Assembly: GCF_900091845.1 (NCBI RefSeq)
Contig: NZ_FMCI01000206.1
Coordinates: forward strand, 1 to 59,179
DNA: 59,179 nucleotides
Direction: 5' to 3'
From: Streptomyces sp. SolWspMP-5a-2
GTDB lineage: Bacteria > Actinomycetota > Actinomycetes > Streptomycetales > Streptomycetaceae
Each line of letters starts with the position of its first letter. Position 1 is the stretch's first letter. The notes beneath the pieces were generated by a model, which was not told where the DNA came from, made no database searches, and saw only the letters and a program-made list of their open reading frames with translations. The position numbers and the translations under genes are program-made. Of the stretch, positions 42,668 to 51,647 are shown in pieces.

Positions 42668-43844
42668 CCCAGAGAGAAGAGGAACCGGTGCCGGAGAGCG
42701 ACGTGGCGGACGTGGTGGCCGTGCTCAGCGCGCACGCGGCCGATGTGGACGCGCGCGGCCGCTTCCCGGCCGAGGGCTTCGCGGAGCTGCGCCGCCGCGG
42801 CTACCTCGGCCTCCTCGTCCCCGCGGAGTACGGGGGCATGGGCGCGGGCCTGGCCGAACTGACCTCGCTGGCCCAGCGGTTCGCGGGCGGCTGCCTCTCC
42901 ACGGCGATGAACTGGGCCATGCACTGCCAGCAGACCGACCTCGTCGTCCGGCACGCCACACCCGAACTGCGGGCCTCACTGCTGCCGCGGATCGCGGACG
43001 GGGAGGTCTACCTCGCCTCGGTCACCACGGAGGCGGGCAAGGGCGGCCACCTGCTCACCGCGCGGGACGCCCTGCGCACCGGGGACGGCCTCGCCGTCGA
43101 GCGCGAGGCACCGGTGGTCACCGGCGGACTGCACGCGGACGGATTCCTCATCACCCTGCGCGACGGCCCCGACGCGGCGGCCCACGAGGTGACCCTGCTC
43201 TACGCCGGACGGGAGGACCTGAAGGTCGAACAGACCGGCGCCTGGCGGACGATGGGCATGCGCGGCACGGACAGCGTGGGGCTCCGTCTCACCGGGCGGG
43301 TGGCACCGGAGTGCGTGATCGGGGAGCGGGGCAGGTTCCGGGAGGCGGCGGCCGACAGCATGGTCCCCGTCGGACACCTGGCGTGGAGCGCCTGCTGGCT
43401 GGGCGCCGCCCGCGCGGCCCTCGCGGGGCTCGTCCGCTGGATCACCGCGCGCGGACGGCGGCCGGGGGCCCGGACGCCGCCTCGCCGCTCGTCCAGGAGC
43501 GGATCGCCCGGATACGCCTCGACCTGGAACTGGTCAGCGCGTACCTGGGCAAGGTCACCGAGGAGGTGAGCCGGATCCGCGCCCGCGGAGGCCGACTCGA
43601 CGTGCCGTCCGTCCAGATCCATCTGAACACCCTCAAACTCGCCGCGTCCGAGCTGACGTTCAGGGCGGCGGACCGGATGGTGCAGCTCGCCGGGCTCGCC
43701 ACCGGCTACGGCGCCGAGTCGCCGCTGCCCCTCGAACGCACCTTCCGCGACCTGCGCTCCGCCGCCCTCAACTACTCCAACGACCGCCTGTGGACCGCCA
43801 ACGGCACGCTCTCCTGGGCGGACCGCGCGGTCACCCTGCTGTAG
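42664..43844 (+). pseudogene. Acyl-CoA dehydrogenase-like flavoprotein, frameshifted as read
   Basis: N-terminal helical domain and beta domain are in one frame up to GLVRWITARGRRPG (LGLLVPAEYGGMGAGLAELT, AMNWAMHCQQTDLVV, WRTMGMRGTDSV). The C-terminal helices, SPLVQERIARIRLDLELVSA to the end, are in the next frame. Restoring one G in the GGGGG run at 43464-43468 gives a continuous enzyme of about 393 residues. This family oxidises carbon-carbon bonds in acyl thioesters and, in some clusters, prolyl- or aminoacyl-carrier proteins. Last gene of the rightward operon; start ATG overlaps the decarboxylase stop. Confidence 0.78.
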
Positions 43845-44201
43845 GGGAGGGCAGAACGTGACACGCCCGGGGACCGGAGAACGGACGGCACGGAAGACGC
43901 GCCGACGTCGCGGCGGCGCGGGGCCGGCGGGGAGGCGCGGTGGATGCTCCGGTGCGGCGGGGGTGGCGGGGCCGGGTGGACGTTCCGGTGCCGCCGGGAC
44001 GCTGCGGCCCGGCCGACGTCGCTGTGCCGCGGGGCTGGTGGGGACGGGCGGTGGCCTCAGCGGCGCCGCCGGTTCGGTGCGGCCGGGTGGACCTTCCGGC
44101 GTCCCCGGGAGGGTGCGGAGGTCCGGCGGACACTGCCGTGCCGCCGGGACGGTGAGCACGTCAGGCGGACGGCCCGGCGCCGCCGGGACGCACCGTGGAC
44201 G
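43845..44201. repeat. Degenerate minisatellite between convergent genes
   Basis: The gap between the two stops is filled by about seven imperfect 36-39-bp units built around GTGCCGCCGGGACG and GGTGGACGTTCC. Read on the minus strand these give a Pro/Ala/Arg repeat of period about 12 residues, but no start or conserved domain supports a gene. Confidence 0.6.
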
Positions 44202-45335
44202 CTACGACGCCACCGCGGCCGTGAAGTCGCACGGCGCGGGCGTCCGCAGCCGTTCGCGGATGTCCCCGCTCCACACGAGCCGCTGTCCGGGCCCCGCGCC
44301 CGCGCTCGCCAGCCACTCGGGCCGCGCGTGGCCGGACAGCCCCAGCTCCGCCACGATCCCGCTGCCGAAGAGCGTGTCGGTGTGGCCGCAGATCCAGGCG
44401 ATCGGGTCGGCCAGTCCGAGCCGGGCGACGGCGGCGGCGATCTCGGCGCGCGTCCCCGGGGGCTGGAGCGTCCAGTGGCGGACGACGTCCACGAACTGGG
44501 CCAGCGACACGTCCTTGCGGCGCGCGGTGCGCACGATCCAGCTCTCCCGGAAGACGTGCAGGCAGAGGAAGAGGAAGGTGTCCACGGGCGACAGCGTGGG
44601 CAGCGTGACCTCGTCGGTGACCCGGGCCGGCACCACGCCCGCCATCACCCCGTCCATCGGGACCTGCCACGGCCCGCCGTGCCAGGTGAGGCTGTTGGCG
44701 ACGTCCACCGCGACGTCCGGCACGCCCAGGTCACCGGTCAGACGGTGGAAGTGCGGCCAGTGGTCGGGGGACATCTGGTACATCCGGGCGTCGCCGCGGG
44801 AGAGGGGCCGCAGCTCCTTGGTCCCCGGGTCGAAGTCGGTGCCCGCGGTGAAACCGGCGTCCAGCAGGGCGGCCCGCACGGGCTCGCGGTCACCGGGCGC
44901 GATCATCAGGTCGACGTCGTTGAAGTTCCGGATGCCGGGCACCGCGTACAGGCTGTTCTGGAGCACCACGCCCTTGGTGAAGGCACAGGTGAGCCCCGCC
45001 TCGGCCAGCGTCCCGGCGAGCCGCGCCGCCTCGGTGGTGAGGAAGTGGGCGCGGTACTCGTTGTGGCGCAGGGCGGCCATCACCGGCGCCCGCAGCCGCG
45101 CGGGCAGATCGCGCCGCAGTCCGTGGCGGTTGAGGAGATCGGCGAGCGCGGCCAGCAGCCCGTGCCGCATCGCCTGTTCCACGAGCCGTCCGTGGTCGAA
45201 ATCAGGACGCCTGATGAGTTCCGCGCGTTCGTCCGGTGGCGCGTCGATCCCCTGATGGGTGGCGATCAGTTCGACAAAGCTCCACACGTCGTCCCCGGGG
45301 CGCCCGGTGATGGACGGATCCTTTTCCGCAGTCAC
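44202..45335 (-). CDS. Uncharacterised nucleotidyltransferase family protein (NTP_transf_5-like)
   Basis: 377 residues. Core FTKGVVLQNSLYAVPGIRNF then NDVDLMIAPGD, with the DxD-type motif of this family. The remainder is helical, ending CDFTAAVAS. Family members cluster with HprK-like kinases in RiPP and lasso peptide loci, though their reaction is mostly unknown. Together with the two HprK-like genes it suggests shared chemistry here. ATG 45335. Confidence 0.75.
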   Translation of the reverse strand: MTAEKDPSITGRPGDDVWSFVELIATHQGIDAPPDERAELIRRPDFDHGRLVEQAMRHGLLAALADLLNRHGLRRDLPARLRAPVMAALRHNEYRAHFLTTEAARLAGTLAEAGLTCAFTKGVVLQNSLYAVPGIRNFNDVDLMIAPGDREPVRAALLDAGFTAGTDFDPGTKELRPLSRGDARMYQMSPDHWPHFHRLTGDLGVPDVAVDVANSLTWHGGPWQVPMDGVMAGVVPARVTDEVTLPTLSPVDTFLFLCLHVFRESWIVRTARRKDVSLAQFVDVVRHWTLQPPGTRAEIAAAVARLGLADPIAWICGHTDTLFGSGIVAELGLSGHARPEWLASAGAGPGQRLVWSGDIRERLRTPAPCDFTAAVAS

Positions 45336-45749
45336 GTGTCTCCCTCAGTTGCCCGGTCTTTCGGTGCACCCTGCCCCACGGCACCGTGAGAAGGATTACT
45401 GACTTCGCCGGTCGTGGACCGTGCCGCGACAGCCCCCTATTCCCGCGCGCCCAGCTTTCTTTCTCCCCCGGACGGCGGGAGAGTCACGCGGAAAAGACGC
45501 GGGCGAGATGGGACGGCCGTTCCCGCAGCACGCCGAATCGGAACGCGAAAGAACGCCAAAAGATGTGGCCCGCACGGAAGGAATACCGCGGTGGCGGGAA
45601 GGCGCCCGCGCGCAACCGCCGACCGCTCCGCCTCCACGGGACCGGACGCGCCGAAAGCGGAGCGGGCGACGGGCGCGAGCCGCCGCGGGCCGCGCGTGGG
45701 ACACCGTGCCGACAGCGAACACACGGTCCTGACCTGCGAATTGGGCGTC
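45336..45749. other. Gap without a credible gene
   Basis: 414 bases upstream of the nucleotidyltransferase. Frames that stay open give low-complexity basic sequence only. Probably promoter plus the end of the ACP transcript. Confidence 0.5.
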
Positions 45750-45995
45750 CTAGCCGTCGATCTTCGTCTCCAGCAGCTGCACGATCGTGTCGATGGTGGC
45801 GAAGTGTTCCAGGCTGATCTCGTCGTCGGCGAAGACGATGTCGAAGTCGTCCTCCAGCGAGAGAGTCAACTGAATGCTGGTCAGGGAATCGAGGCCGCGG
45901 TCGGCCAGGAGGTCGCCTCCCGGGAAATCGGCGGGCTTGCCCAGAGCGGAGCCCACCTGCTGGCGAACCTTGTCGTCTATGTCGCTTCTGCTCAT
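45750..45995 (-). CDS. Free-standing acyl/peptidyl carrier protein
   Basis: 81 residues, the usual ACP size and acidic. The phosphopantetheine serine is Ser37 in RGLDSLTSIQLTLSLEDDFD. It carries thioester intermediates; the likely loader is the AMP ligase 4-6 kb away, with the acyl-CoA dehydrogenase and condensation proteins as partners. ATG 45995 follows GAGGACTTC. It is transcribed alone and divergently from the HAD/ABC genes. Confidence 0.9.
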   Translation of the reverse strand: MSRSDIDDKVRQQVGSALGKPADFPGGDLLADRGLDSLTSIQLTLSLEDDFDIVFADDEISLEHFATIDTIVQLLETKIDG

Positions 45996-46368
45996 GAAGT
46001 CCTCGCGATGGTTTCTTATTCGACCTCTGCTGTCACGCGCTCACACCTCATGCATACCCAGGCAGTCGAGGATACGTACACGCTAACTGGGTTGCAATGC
46101 CTGGAAGTTGGCACCACCAAGCATGTATGATGCCCGAATCCACCGATCCGAATCATCCGGGGCGGACGCATGAATGGGGCATTTTGTGCCGATGGCGCAC
46201 CGCGGGCCGCGCGTGCATTCGACGCGCGAATGTCGGCCGATTGTCGCCGTTTCTCCGGCGTTTTCCCCGCGCCCGCCGAATGTGCCGGGCGACGGCCCGG
46301 AGTTCTCCCCGCCGGGTGAGGATCCGGCGCCGCACCGACCGGATCCGGACCCAGCAGGGAGGCACGCC
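45996..46368. other. Divergent promoter region between ACP and HAD genes
   Basis: Less GC-rich than the neighbouring genes (46020-46200), as expected for promoters. A 7-bp inverted repeat CCAGGCA...TGCCTGG spans 46058-46104. The open plus-strand frame from 46174 has clearly weaker third-position GC than true genes, so I treat it as leader. Confidence 0.45.
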
Positions 46369-47220
46369 ATCAGCACCGACTTCCCGGACCTCACGGGACC
46401 GGCGACGGAGGACCCCGCTCCGGCGGCGCCGCGCCAGAGCGGCGTTCCGCGCTACGCCGCCTTCGACCTCGACGGCACCCTGCTCGACGCCGAGGGACGC
46501 ATCCCGCGCGCGACGGTGGCCGGAATCGCGCGCCTGCGCGGCCGGGGACTGCTGCCCGTCCTCGTCACGGGACGCTCGCTGCCCTCCTTCCGCCGCTGGC
46601 GGGACGCCGACCGCGTGCTCGACCTCTGCCACCCCGAAGTGCTTCTGGAGGAGGGGGACCTCGTGTACGACCGCGGACAGGACCGGCACCGGGCGGTGGC
46701 CGCGTTGCCGGCCGACGCCGTCGCCCGGGTGCGGCGCGCGTGCGCGGACGTCGTCGCGTCCTGCGACGGCCGTCTGCTCGCCTCGACCCGCCGGGCGGCC
46801 GTCGCGTACGCGGTGGCCCACGGCGTCCCACGCGACGCGATAGGCATCGGGCCGCCGACCGGTCCGAGCACCCGGCTGATGGTCTTCGGCGAGAAGCCAC
46901 CGGAACCGCCCGGCACGGAAGGGCGCGCGCTCCGCGGCTTCGGCGCGACCCTGCTCACCGCGGCCGGACGGGGCAAGGCCGTCGGCCTGGCCGCCCTGCT
47001 CACGGACCGGTTCGGCGAACGGGACGGCCTCTCCCGGGTGGTCGCCTTCGGGGACGGGGACAACGACGCGGGTCTCCTCGCGGGCGCCCGCCTCGGCATC
47101 GCGGTCCAGGGCTCATCGCCCGCGGCCCGTGCCGCCGCGGACCTCTGCCTCGACCGGCCCCTGGAGGAGTACCTCGCGACGACGGACCTGGCGGGTCCCG
47201 ACCCGACCGACCGCTCATGA
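46369..47220 (+). CDS. HAD-superfamily hydrolase (Cof-like), start codon apparently ATC
   Basis: 283 residues. Motif I YAAFDLDGTLLDAEGRIP, motif II VLVTGRSLPSF, motif III at GRGKAVGLAALL and motif IV VVAFGDGDNDAGLLAGAR, subfamily IIB (sugar phosphatases). The best ribosome site (CAGGGAGG, 46355-46362) lies six bases before ATC AGC ACC; ATG would give a typical Met-Ser-Thr start, so the start may be mutated or non-canonical. ATG 46174 and GTG 46282 are alternatives in frame. The stop overlaps the ABC gene. Likely removes phosphate from an intermediate before export. Confidence 0.75.
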   Translation: MSTDFPDLTGPATEDPAPAAPRQSGVPRYAAFDLDGTLLDAEGRIPRATVAGIARLRGRGLLPVLVTGRSLPSFRRWRDADRVLDLCHPEVLLEEGDLVYDRGQDRHRAVAALPADAVARVRRACADVVASCDGRLLASTRRAAVAYAVAHGVPRDAIGIGPPTGPSTRLMVFGEKPPEPPGTEGRALRGFGATLLTAAGRGKAVGLAALLTDRFGERDGLSRVVAFGDGDNDAGLLAGARLGIAVQGSSPAARAAADLCLDRPLEEYLATTDLAGPDPTDRS

Positions 47221-49439
47221 GCGGGCACCCGCGTCCGGACCCGCCCCCGGAGCACACACCGCGCGCCACGCCCGCGCCGGACCGGACGGCCCGTGCGGAC
47301 GCCACGGACGAGCCGGTGGTCGGCCCAGGCACCTGCGACACCGCGCCCCTCACAGACGCCGCGCCCGCCACGGACGCCGCGCCCGCCACGGACAGCGCGG
47401 GCGCCTCGGCCCCGGGCGCCGACCGTGCACCGCGGGAGGCCGAGCCGGGCGACCGGACGGCCCGGCGGTTCCGTTCACCGAAGGTCAGACAAGGAGTGGT
47501 CGCCGCGAACACCGACGGGAAGACCCACCCAGGGCCCACCAGGAGACTGGCCGGTGCCGCCCGACTCGCCGCCGAGCGGACGCGGTTGCTGCGGATGGCG
47601 CTCGGCGCCCGCCCGATCAGCCTCACCGCGGCCCTCGTCGCCAGTCACACCCTGACCATGCTCTGGCCGACCGTCAACGCGCTCGCCACCGGCTGGCTGG
47701 CCGCCGAGGCGGCGGCCGTCCTCGGCCACGGCGCCTCGCTCGCCTCCGTCGGCTGGCCCCTGGCCGTGCTCGGCGCGCTCCTGCTCGCCGACGAGGTCTC
47801 GGTCGCCTTCCGGGACAGCATCCAGCGGCTGGTGGCCGGACGCCTGGACGGCGAGACCCTGCGCGAGACGCGCCGCCTCGTCCTGCGGGCCGCCGACGCC
47901 ACCCTCCCGCTGACCGAGGCCGACGACATCAGCCGCGCCTCGGACATCGGCCCCACCGCGCGCCGTTCACCCGGAGCGGCAGCCGTCGGCCAGCTCACCC
48001 TGACCTTCCGGCTCCTGTCCGCCGTCGTCGCCACCGCCCTGCTGGCACGGTTCTTCCCGGTGACCGCCGTGCTGCTGCTGGCCGCCTCGCTCACCGCCCG
48101 CGCCGTCGTGCGACGGCAGTGGATGGGCCTGGCCGCCGTCAGCAACGCGCGCGAGGCCGAGGCACGCCGCACGCGGTACTGGTCGGAGATCAGCGCGGGC
48201 CGCGCGGCCGGGAAGGAGGTCCGCCTCTTCGCCCTGGGCGGCTTCGTGGTCCGCCGCAGGACCCGCGAGGCACTGGCCTGGGCGAGCGACGTCTGGCTGA
48301 CCCGCCGCACGGTCCTGTCCCGGCAGTGGATCACCATTCTGCTCGCGCTCTCCTCGGCCGCCCTCGGCATGGGCGTCCCCGGACTCGCGGCGCTGCACGG
48401 CGAGTTGAGCACCGGGGAGTTGGTGACCTGCCTGGTCGCCGTCACCGTCGTCTTCCGCATCAGCTCGATGGGCATGGAGGCCTACGACATCACGCACGGC
48501 CTGGAGGCGGTGCGTGCCCTCGACGCCCTGCGGGCCGCGGCTGCCGTCGGCGACACCGCACAGAGCGCCGCCGAGGGGAAGGCCCGGCCGGGACCCGCCC
48601 CGGCCGACATCCGCTTCGAGGGGGTGCGCTTTCGGTACCCGGGCGCGCGACAGCCCGTCCTCGACGGCATCGACCTGCGCATCCGCGCCGGTGAGACGCT
48701 GGCGATCGTCGGCGACAGCGGAGCGGGCAAGACCACGCTCATCAAACTTCTCACCGGCCTGTACACCCCGACGTCCGGCCGCGTCACCGTCGACGGCGCC
48801 GACCTGGCCGGGTTCGACGCCGAGGCATGGCGGCGCCGGATCGGCGTGGTCTTCCAGGAGTTCAACCGCTATCCGCTGAGCCTCGCCGACAACGTCGCGC
48901 TCGGCGCGCCCGAGCACCGCCAGGACCTCGACGGCGTCGACCGCGCCCTGCGCCGCGCCGACGCCGCCGACCTGGCCGACAGCCTCCCGGCGGGGCGGGC
49001 CACCCGGCTCTCCTCGGAGTTCCGCGACGGCGTCGACCTCTCCGGGGGCCAGTGGCAGCGACTGGCCATCGCCCGCGCCCTGTTCGCCATCGACCACGGC
49101 CGCGACCTCCTCGTCCTCGACGAACCCACGGCCCACCTGGACGTCACCTCGGAGGCCGAGTTCCACGACCGCATCACCGCGGCGGCCCGCGGCACCACCG
49201 TCGTGCTCATCTCCCACCGGCTGTCCACGATCCGCCGCGCCGACCGCATCGTGCGGATCGCGGACGGCCGGGTCGTGGAGGAGGGCGGGCACGACGCCCT
49301 GATGGCGGCCGACGGCGGCTACGCACGGCTGTTCCGCCTCCAGGCCGCCCGGTTCGGCGCGGACCGCGCCACCCTCCCCGCGCAGGGCCGCGGCGCGACC
49401 ACCGGCCAGGACCGCGATCCCGCGAGGTCGACGCCGTGA
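47217..49439 (+). CDS. ABC exporter, membrane plus ATPase domains (1)
   Basis: 740 residues. A 100-residue disordered N-terminus (Ala/Pro/Asp repeats) precedes the transmembrane domain (about 120-440). The ATPase has Walker A VGDSGAGKTTLIKLLTGLYT at about 499, signature DLSGGQWQRLAIARALF, and Walker B LLVLDEPTAHLD. ATGA overlap with the HAD gene. Likely forms a heterodimeric exporter with the next ABC gene and secretes the cluster product. Confidence 0.86.
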   Translation: MSGHPRPDPPPEHTPRATPAPDRTARADATDEPVVGPGTCDTAPLTDAAPATDAAPATDSAGASAPGADRAPREAEPGDRTARRFRSPKVRQGVVAANTDGKTHPGPTRRLAGAARLAAERTRLLRMALGARPISLTAALVASHTLTMLWPTVNALATGWLAAEAAAVLGHGASLASVGWPLAVLGALLLADEVSVAFRDSIQRLVAGRLDGETLRETRRLVLRAADATLPLTEADDISRASDIGPTARRSPGAAAVGQLTLTFRLLSAVVATALLARFFPVTAVLLLAASLTARAVVRRQWMGLAAVSNAREAEARRTRYWSEISAGRAAGKEVRLFALGGFVVRRRTREALAWASDVWLTRRTVLSRQWITILLALSSAALGMGVPGLAALHGELSTGELVTCLVAVTVVFRISSMGMEAYDITHGLEAVRALDALRAAAAVGDTAQSAAEGKARPGPAPADIRFEGVRFRYPGARQPVLDGIDLRIRAGETLAIVGDSGAGKTTLIKLLTGLYTPTSGRVTVDGADLAGFDAEAWRRRIGVVFQEFNRYPLSLADNVALGAPEHRQDLDGVDRALRRADAADLADSLPAGRATRLSSEFRDGVDLSGGQWQRLAIARALFAIDHGRDLLVLDEPTAHLDVTSEAEFHDRITAAARGTTVVLISHRLSTIRRADRIVRIADGRVVEEGGHDALMAADGGYARLFRLQAARFGADRATLPAQGRGATTGQDRDPARSTP

Positions 49440-49813
49440 GGCGCGGCCGGGGCGGCGGTCCGCCGGGGGCACGGACCGTGCGCGGGGCACCGGCGCCGGG
49501 AGCCGACCACCGGCAACCGCCCGTGCCCGGGGCGTCCGACCGGCCGACGAGCCCAACGGGCCGCGCAGTTGTGTGCCCACCCGTCTCCGGTGGGCGGTGT
49601 CCCGACACCCCGGCGTCCCGCCCCGGACCCGGCCGCCGTGCCACGACGTGACGTCCGGCCGGGGGAGCGGCGGGACCGCCCGGCCACGGGCACCCGCCCC
49701 CTCCGCGCCCGCCCCCTCCACGCCCGCGCCCGCGCCCGTGCACAGCGCACCGCACCGCATCCGCGTCGACCCGACCCGGCAGACGGGTTCTCACGATTGG
49801 CTGGGCCCCACCG
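49440..49813. other. Gap between the two ABC genes
   Basis: 374 bases, extremely GC-rich, no gene with consistent codon bias or ribosome site. Confidence 0.5.
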
Positions 49814-51646
49814 ATGACCGAACCACGGACCACCCGCACGGCGCCGCTCGCCGGACGCGTCTTCGTCCTGGGCCACCTCGTCCGCCTGACCTGGCGCACC
49901 GACCGCACGATGACGCTCCTGCTGACGGCGCTGATGCTCAGCCAGACGGTGGCGGTCGCCCTGACCGGCCTGAGCCAGCGCTGGCTGGTGGACTCGGTCG
50001 GCCTCGACACCCTCTCAGGACTCGTGGGCGCGGTCGCCGCCGGCGCCGTCGGCTACGCCCTCACCGCGGCCTGCGGACGCGTCCAGGCGAACATCCTCGT
50101 CGACCTCTCCGACCGGGTGGACGTCAAGATCAGCGAGGAGGTGCTGACGTCCGTCGCCACCATCCCCTCCCTCGACCACCTGGAGACCCCCGGCCTCCTC
50201 AACCGCCTCAGCGTGCTGCGCCGCGGCACCCCCGCGCTCTCCGCCTCCGCCTGGCGGCTGGCCGACGCCGCCGCCACCGTCACCAGCGTGGTGATCTCCG
50301 TCTGGCTGCTCATGGACGTCTCCGTCCTCATGGGCCTGCTCGCCCTGCTGACCCTGCCGCCGCTGTGGACCGGGCACCGCGCGCAGGCCGTGCTCCGGGC
50401 GGCCAGGGACGCGGGCGCCGAGCACCAGCGTCTGGAACGCGGCCTGCACCACCTGTGCGTGGACTCCGCGACCAGCCAGGAGGCGCGGATCACCGGCGCG
50501 GGTGCCGTCCTCGACGAGGAGGCCGACCGCGCGTGGACGGCGTCGGTCCGCACCCTCTACCGCGCCGACCTGGTGGCCTCCTGCTGGCGGCTGGCCGGAT
50601 GGGCCTGCTTCACCGTCAGCTACCTGGGCGCGCTCGCCCTCGTCCTGCACCTGGCGCTCCAGGGCTCCGCCACCCTCGGCGACCTGATGCTCGCCCTCAC
50701 CCTGGGGAGCAGGCTGCGCTCCCAGGTCCGCATCACCGTCGACAGCCTCGGCAAGGTCTCCGAGGCGTGCCAGGCCCTCAGCCACTACCTCTGGCTGCGC
50801 GCGTACGCGCGGGAGGCGCGGCGCTCCGGCGCGAGCGCCCCGCGCACCCTGACCGGCGGGATCCGCCTGGACGCGGTGTCCTTCACCTACCCCGGTGCCG
50901 CCACGCCCGCCCTGACCGGCATCGACCTGGACCTGCGGCCGGGCACCACCGTGGCGCTCGTGGGCGACAACGGCGCGGGCAAGTCGACGCTGGTGAACCT
51001 GCTCATCGGGATGCACGAGCCGACCGGGGGCACCATGACCGTCGACGGCGTCCCCGTCACCGCGATCGCACCGGAGTCGTGGCGCGACCGCTGTACGGGA
51101 GCGTTCCAGGACTTCGTCGCCTTCGAGCTGACCGCCCGCGAGAGCGTCGCCGTCGGCGCCCCGGGCGACACCTGCGCGCCCCCGGAGGCGGTGGACGACG
51201 CGCTGCGCCGCGCGGGCGCCGACCGCTTCGTCGCCGCCCTCCCGGACGCCGGGGACACCCAGCTCGGCCGGGTCCACGGCGGCGTCGAACTCTCCCGGGG
51301 CCAGTGGCAGCGCGTCGCCCTCGCCCGCGCCTTCGTCCGCCGCGACGCGGCCCTGATGGTGCTCGACGAACCCACCGCCGCCCTCGACCCCCAGGCCGAG
51401 CACGACCTGTACGAGCGGTTCACCCAGGAGACCGGCGGACGCGAGTCCGGCGTCACCGTGCTGGTCACCCACCGCTTCTCCACCGTGTACATGGCCGACC
51501 ACATCGTGGTCCTCGAGAAGGGCCGCGTCTCCGAACAGGGCACCCACGACGCCCTCATGGACCGGCGGGGCCGCTACTGGAAACTCTTCACCACCCAGGC
51601 ACGCGGCTACACGCTCCCGGAGGCGGACCGGAAGGAGGAACCCTGA
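49814..51646 (+). CDS. ABC exporter, membrane plus ATPase domains (2)
   Basis: 610 residues. Transmembrane domain about 25-320. ATPase with Walker A VGDNGAGKSTLVNLLIGMH at about 384, signature ELSRGQWQRVALARAF (Gly to Arg in LSGGQ) and Walker B LMVLDEPTAALD, then VTHRFSTVYMADHI. The altered signature is common in one half of heterodimeric exporters. Ends one base before the condensation gene. Confidence 0.87.
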   Translation: MTEPRTTRTAPLAGRVFVLGHLVRLTWRTDRTMTLLLTALMLSQTVAVALTGLSQRWLVDSVGLDTLSGLVGAVAAGAVGYALTAACGRVQANILVDLSDRVDVKISEEVLTSVATIPSLDHLETPGLLNRLSVLRRGTPALSASAWRLADAAATVTSVVISVWLLMDVSVLMGLLALLTLPPLWTGHRAQAVLRAARDAGAEHQRLERGLHHLCVDSATSQEARITGAGAVLDEEADRAWTASVRTLYRADLVASCWRLAGWACFTVSYLGALALVLHLALQGSATLGDLMLALTLGSRLRSQVRITVDSLGKVSEACQALSHYLWLRAYAREARRSGASAPRTLTGGIRLDAVSFTYPGAATPALTGIDLDLRPGTTVALVGDNGAGKSTLVNLLIGMHEPTGGTMTVDGVPVTAIAPESWRDRCTGAFQDFVAFELTARESVAVGAPGDTCAPPEAVDDALRRAGADRFVAALPDAGDTQLGRVHGGVELSRGQWQRVALARAFVRRDAALMVLDEPTAALDPQAEHDLYERFTQETGGRESGVTVLVTHRFSTVYMADHIVVLEKGRVSEQGTHDALMDRRGRYWKLFTTQARGYTLPEADRKEEP

Positions 51647-51647
51647 C

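Noticed and set aside
43200..44159. 319-codon minus-strand frame with Pro-rich repeats
   Set aside because: Its N-terminal part is the translated minisatellite and its C-terminal part overlaps the dehydrogenase gene; no ribosome site or family.
35241..45335. Lasso peptide or other RiPP cluster (from HprK-like and nucleotidyltransferase genes)
   Set aside because: No lasso cyclase, leader peptidase, RRE protein or precursor-like small gene was seen; ligase, ACP and condensation genes point elsewhere.
45396..45724. Open frames upstream of the nucleotidyltransferase gene
   Set aside because: Basic, low-complexity translation, no codon bias or start context.
46107..46125. Sigma-54-like TGGCAC-N-GCATG element
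   Set aside because: Spacing and second half do not fit, and Streptomyces lack sigma-54.
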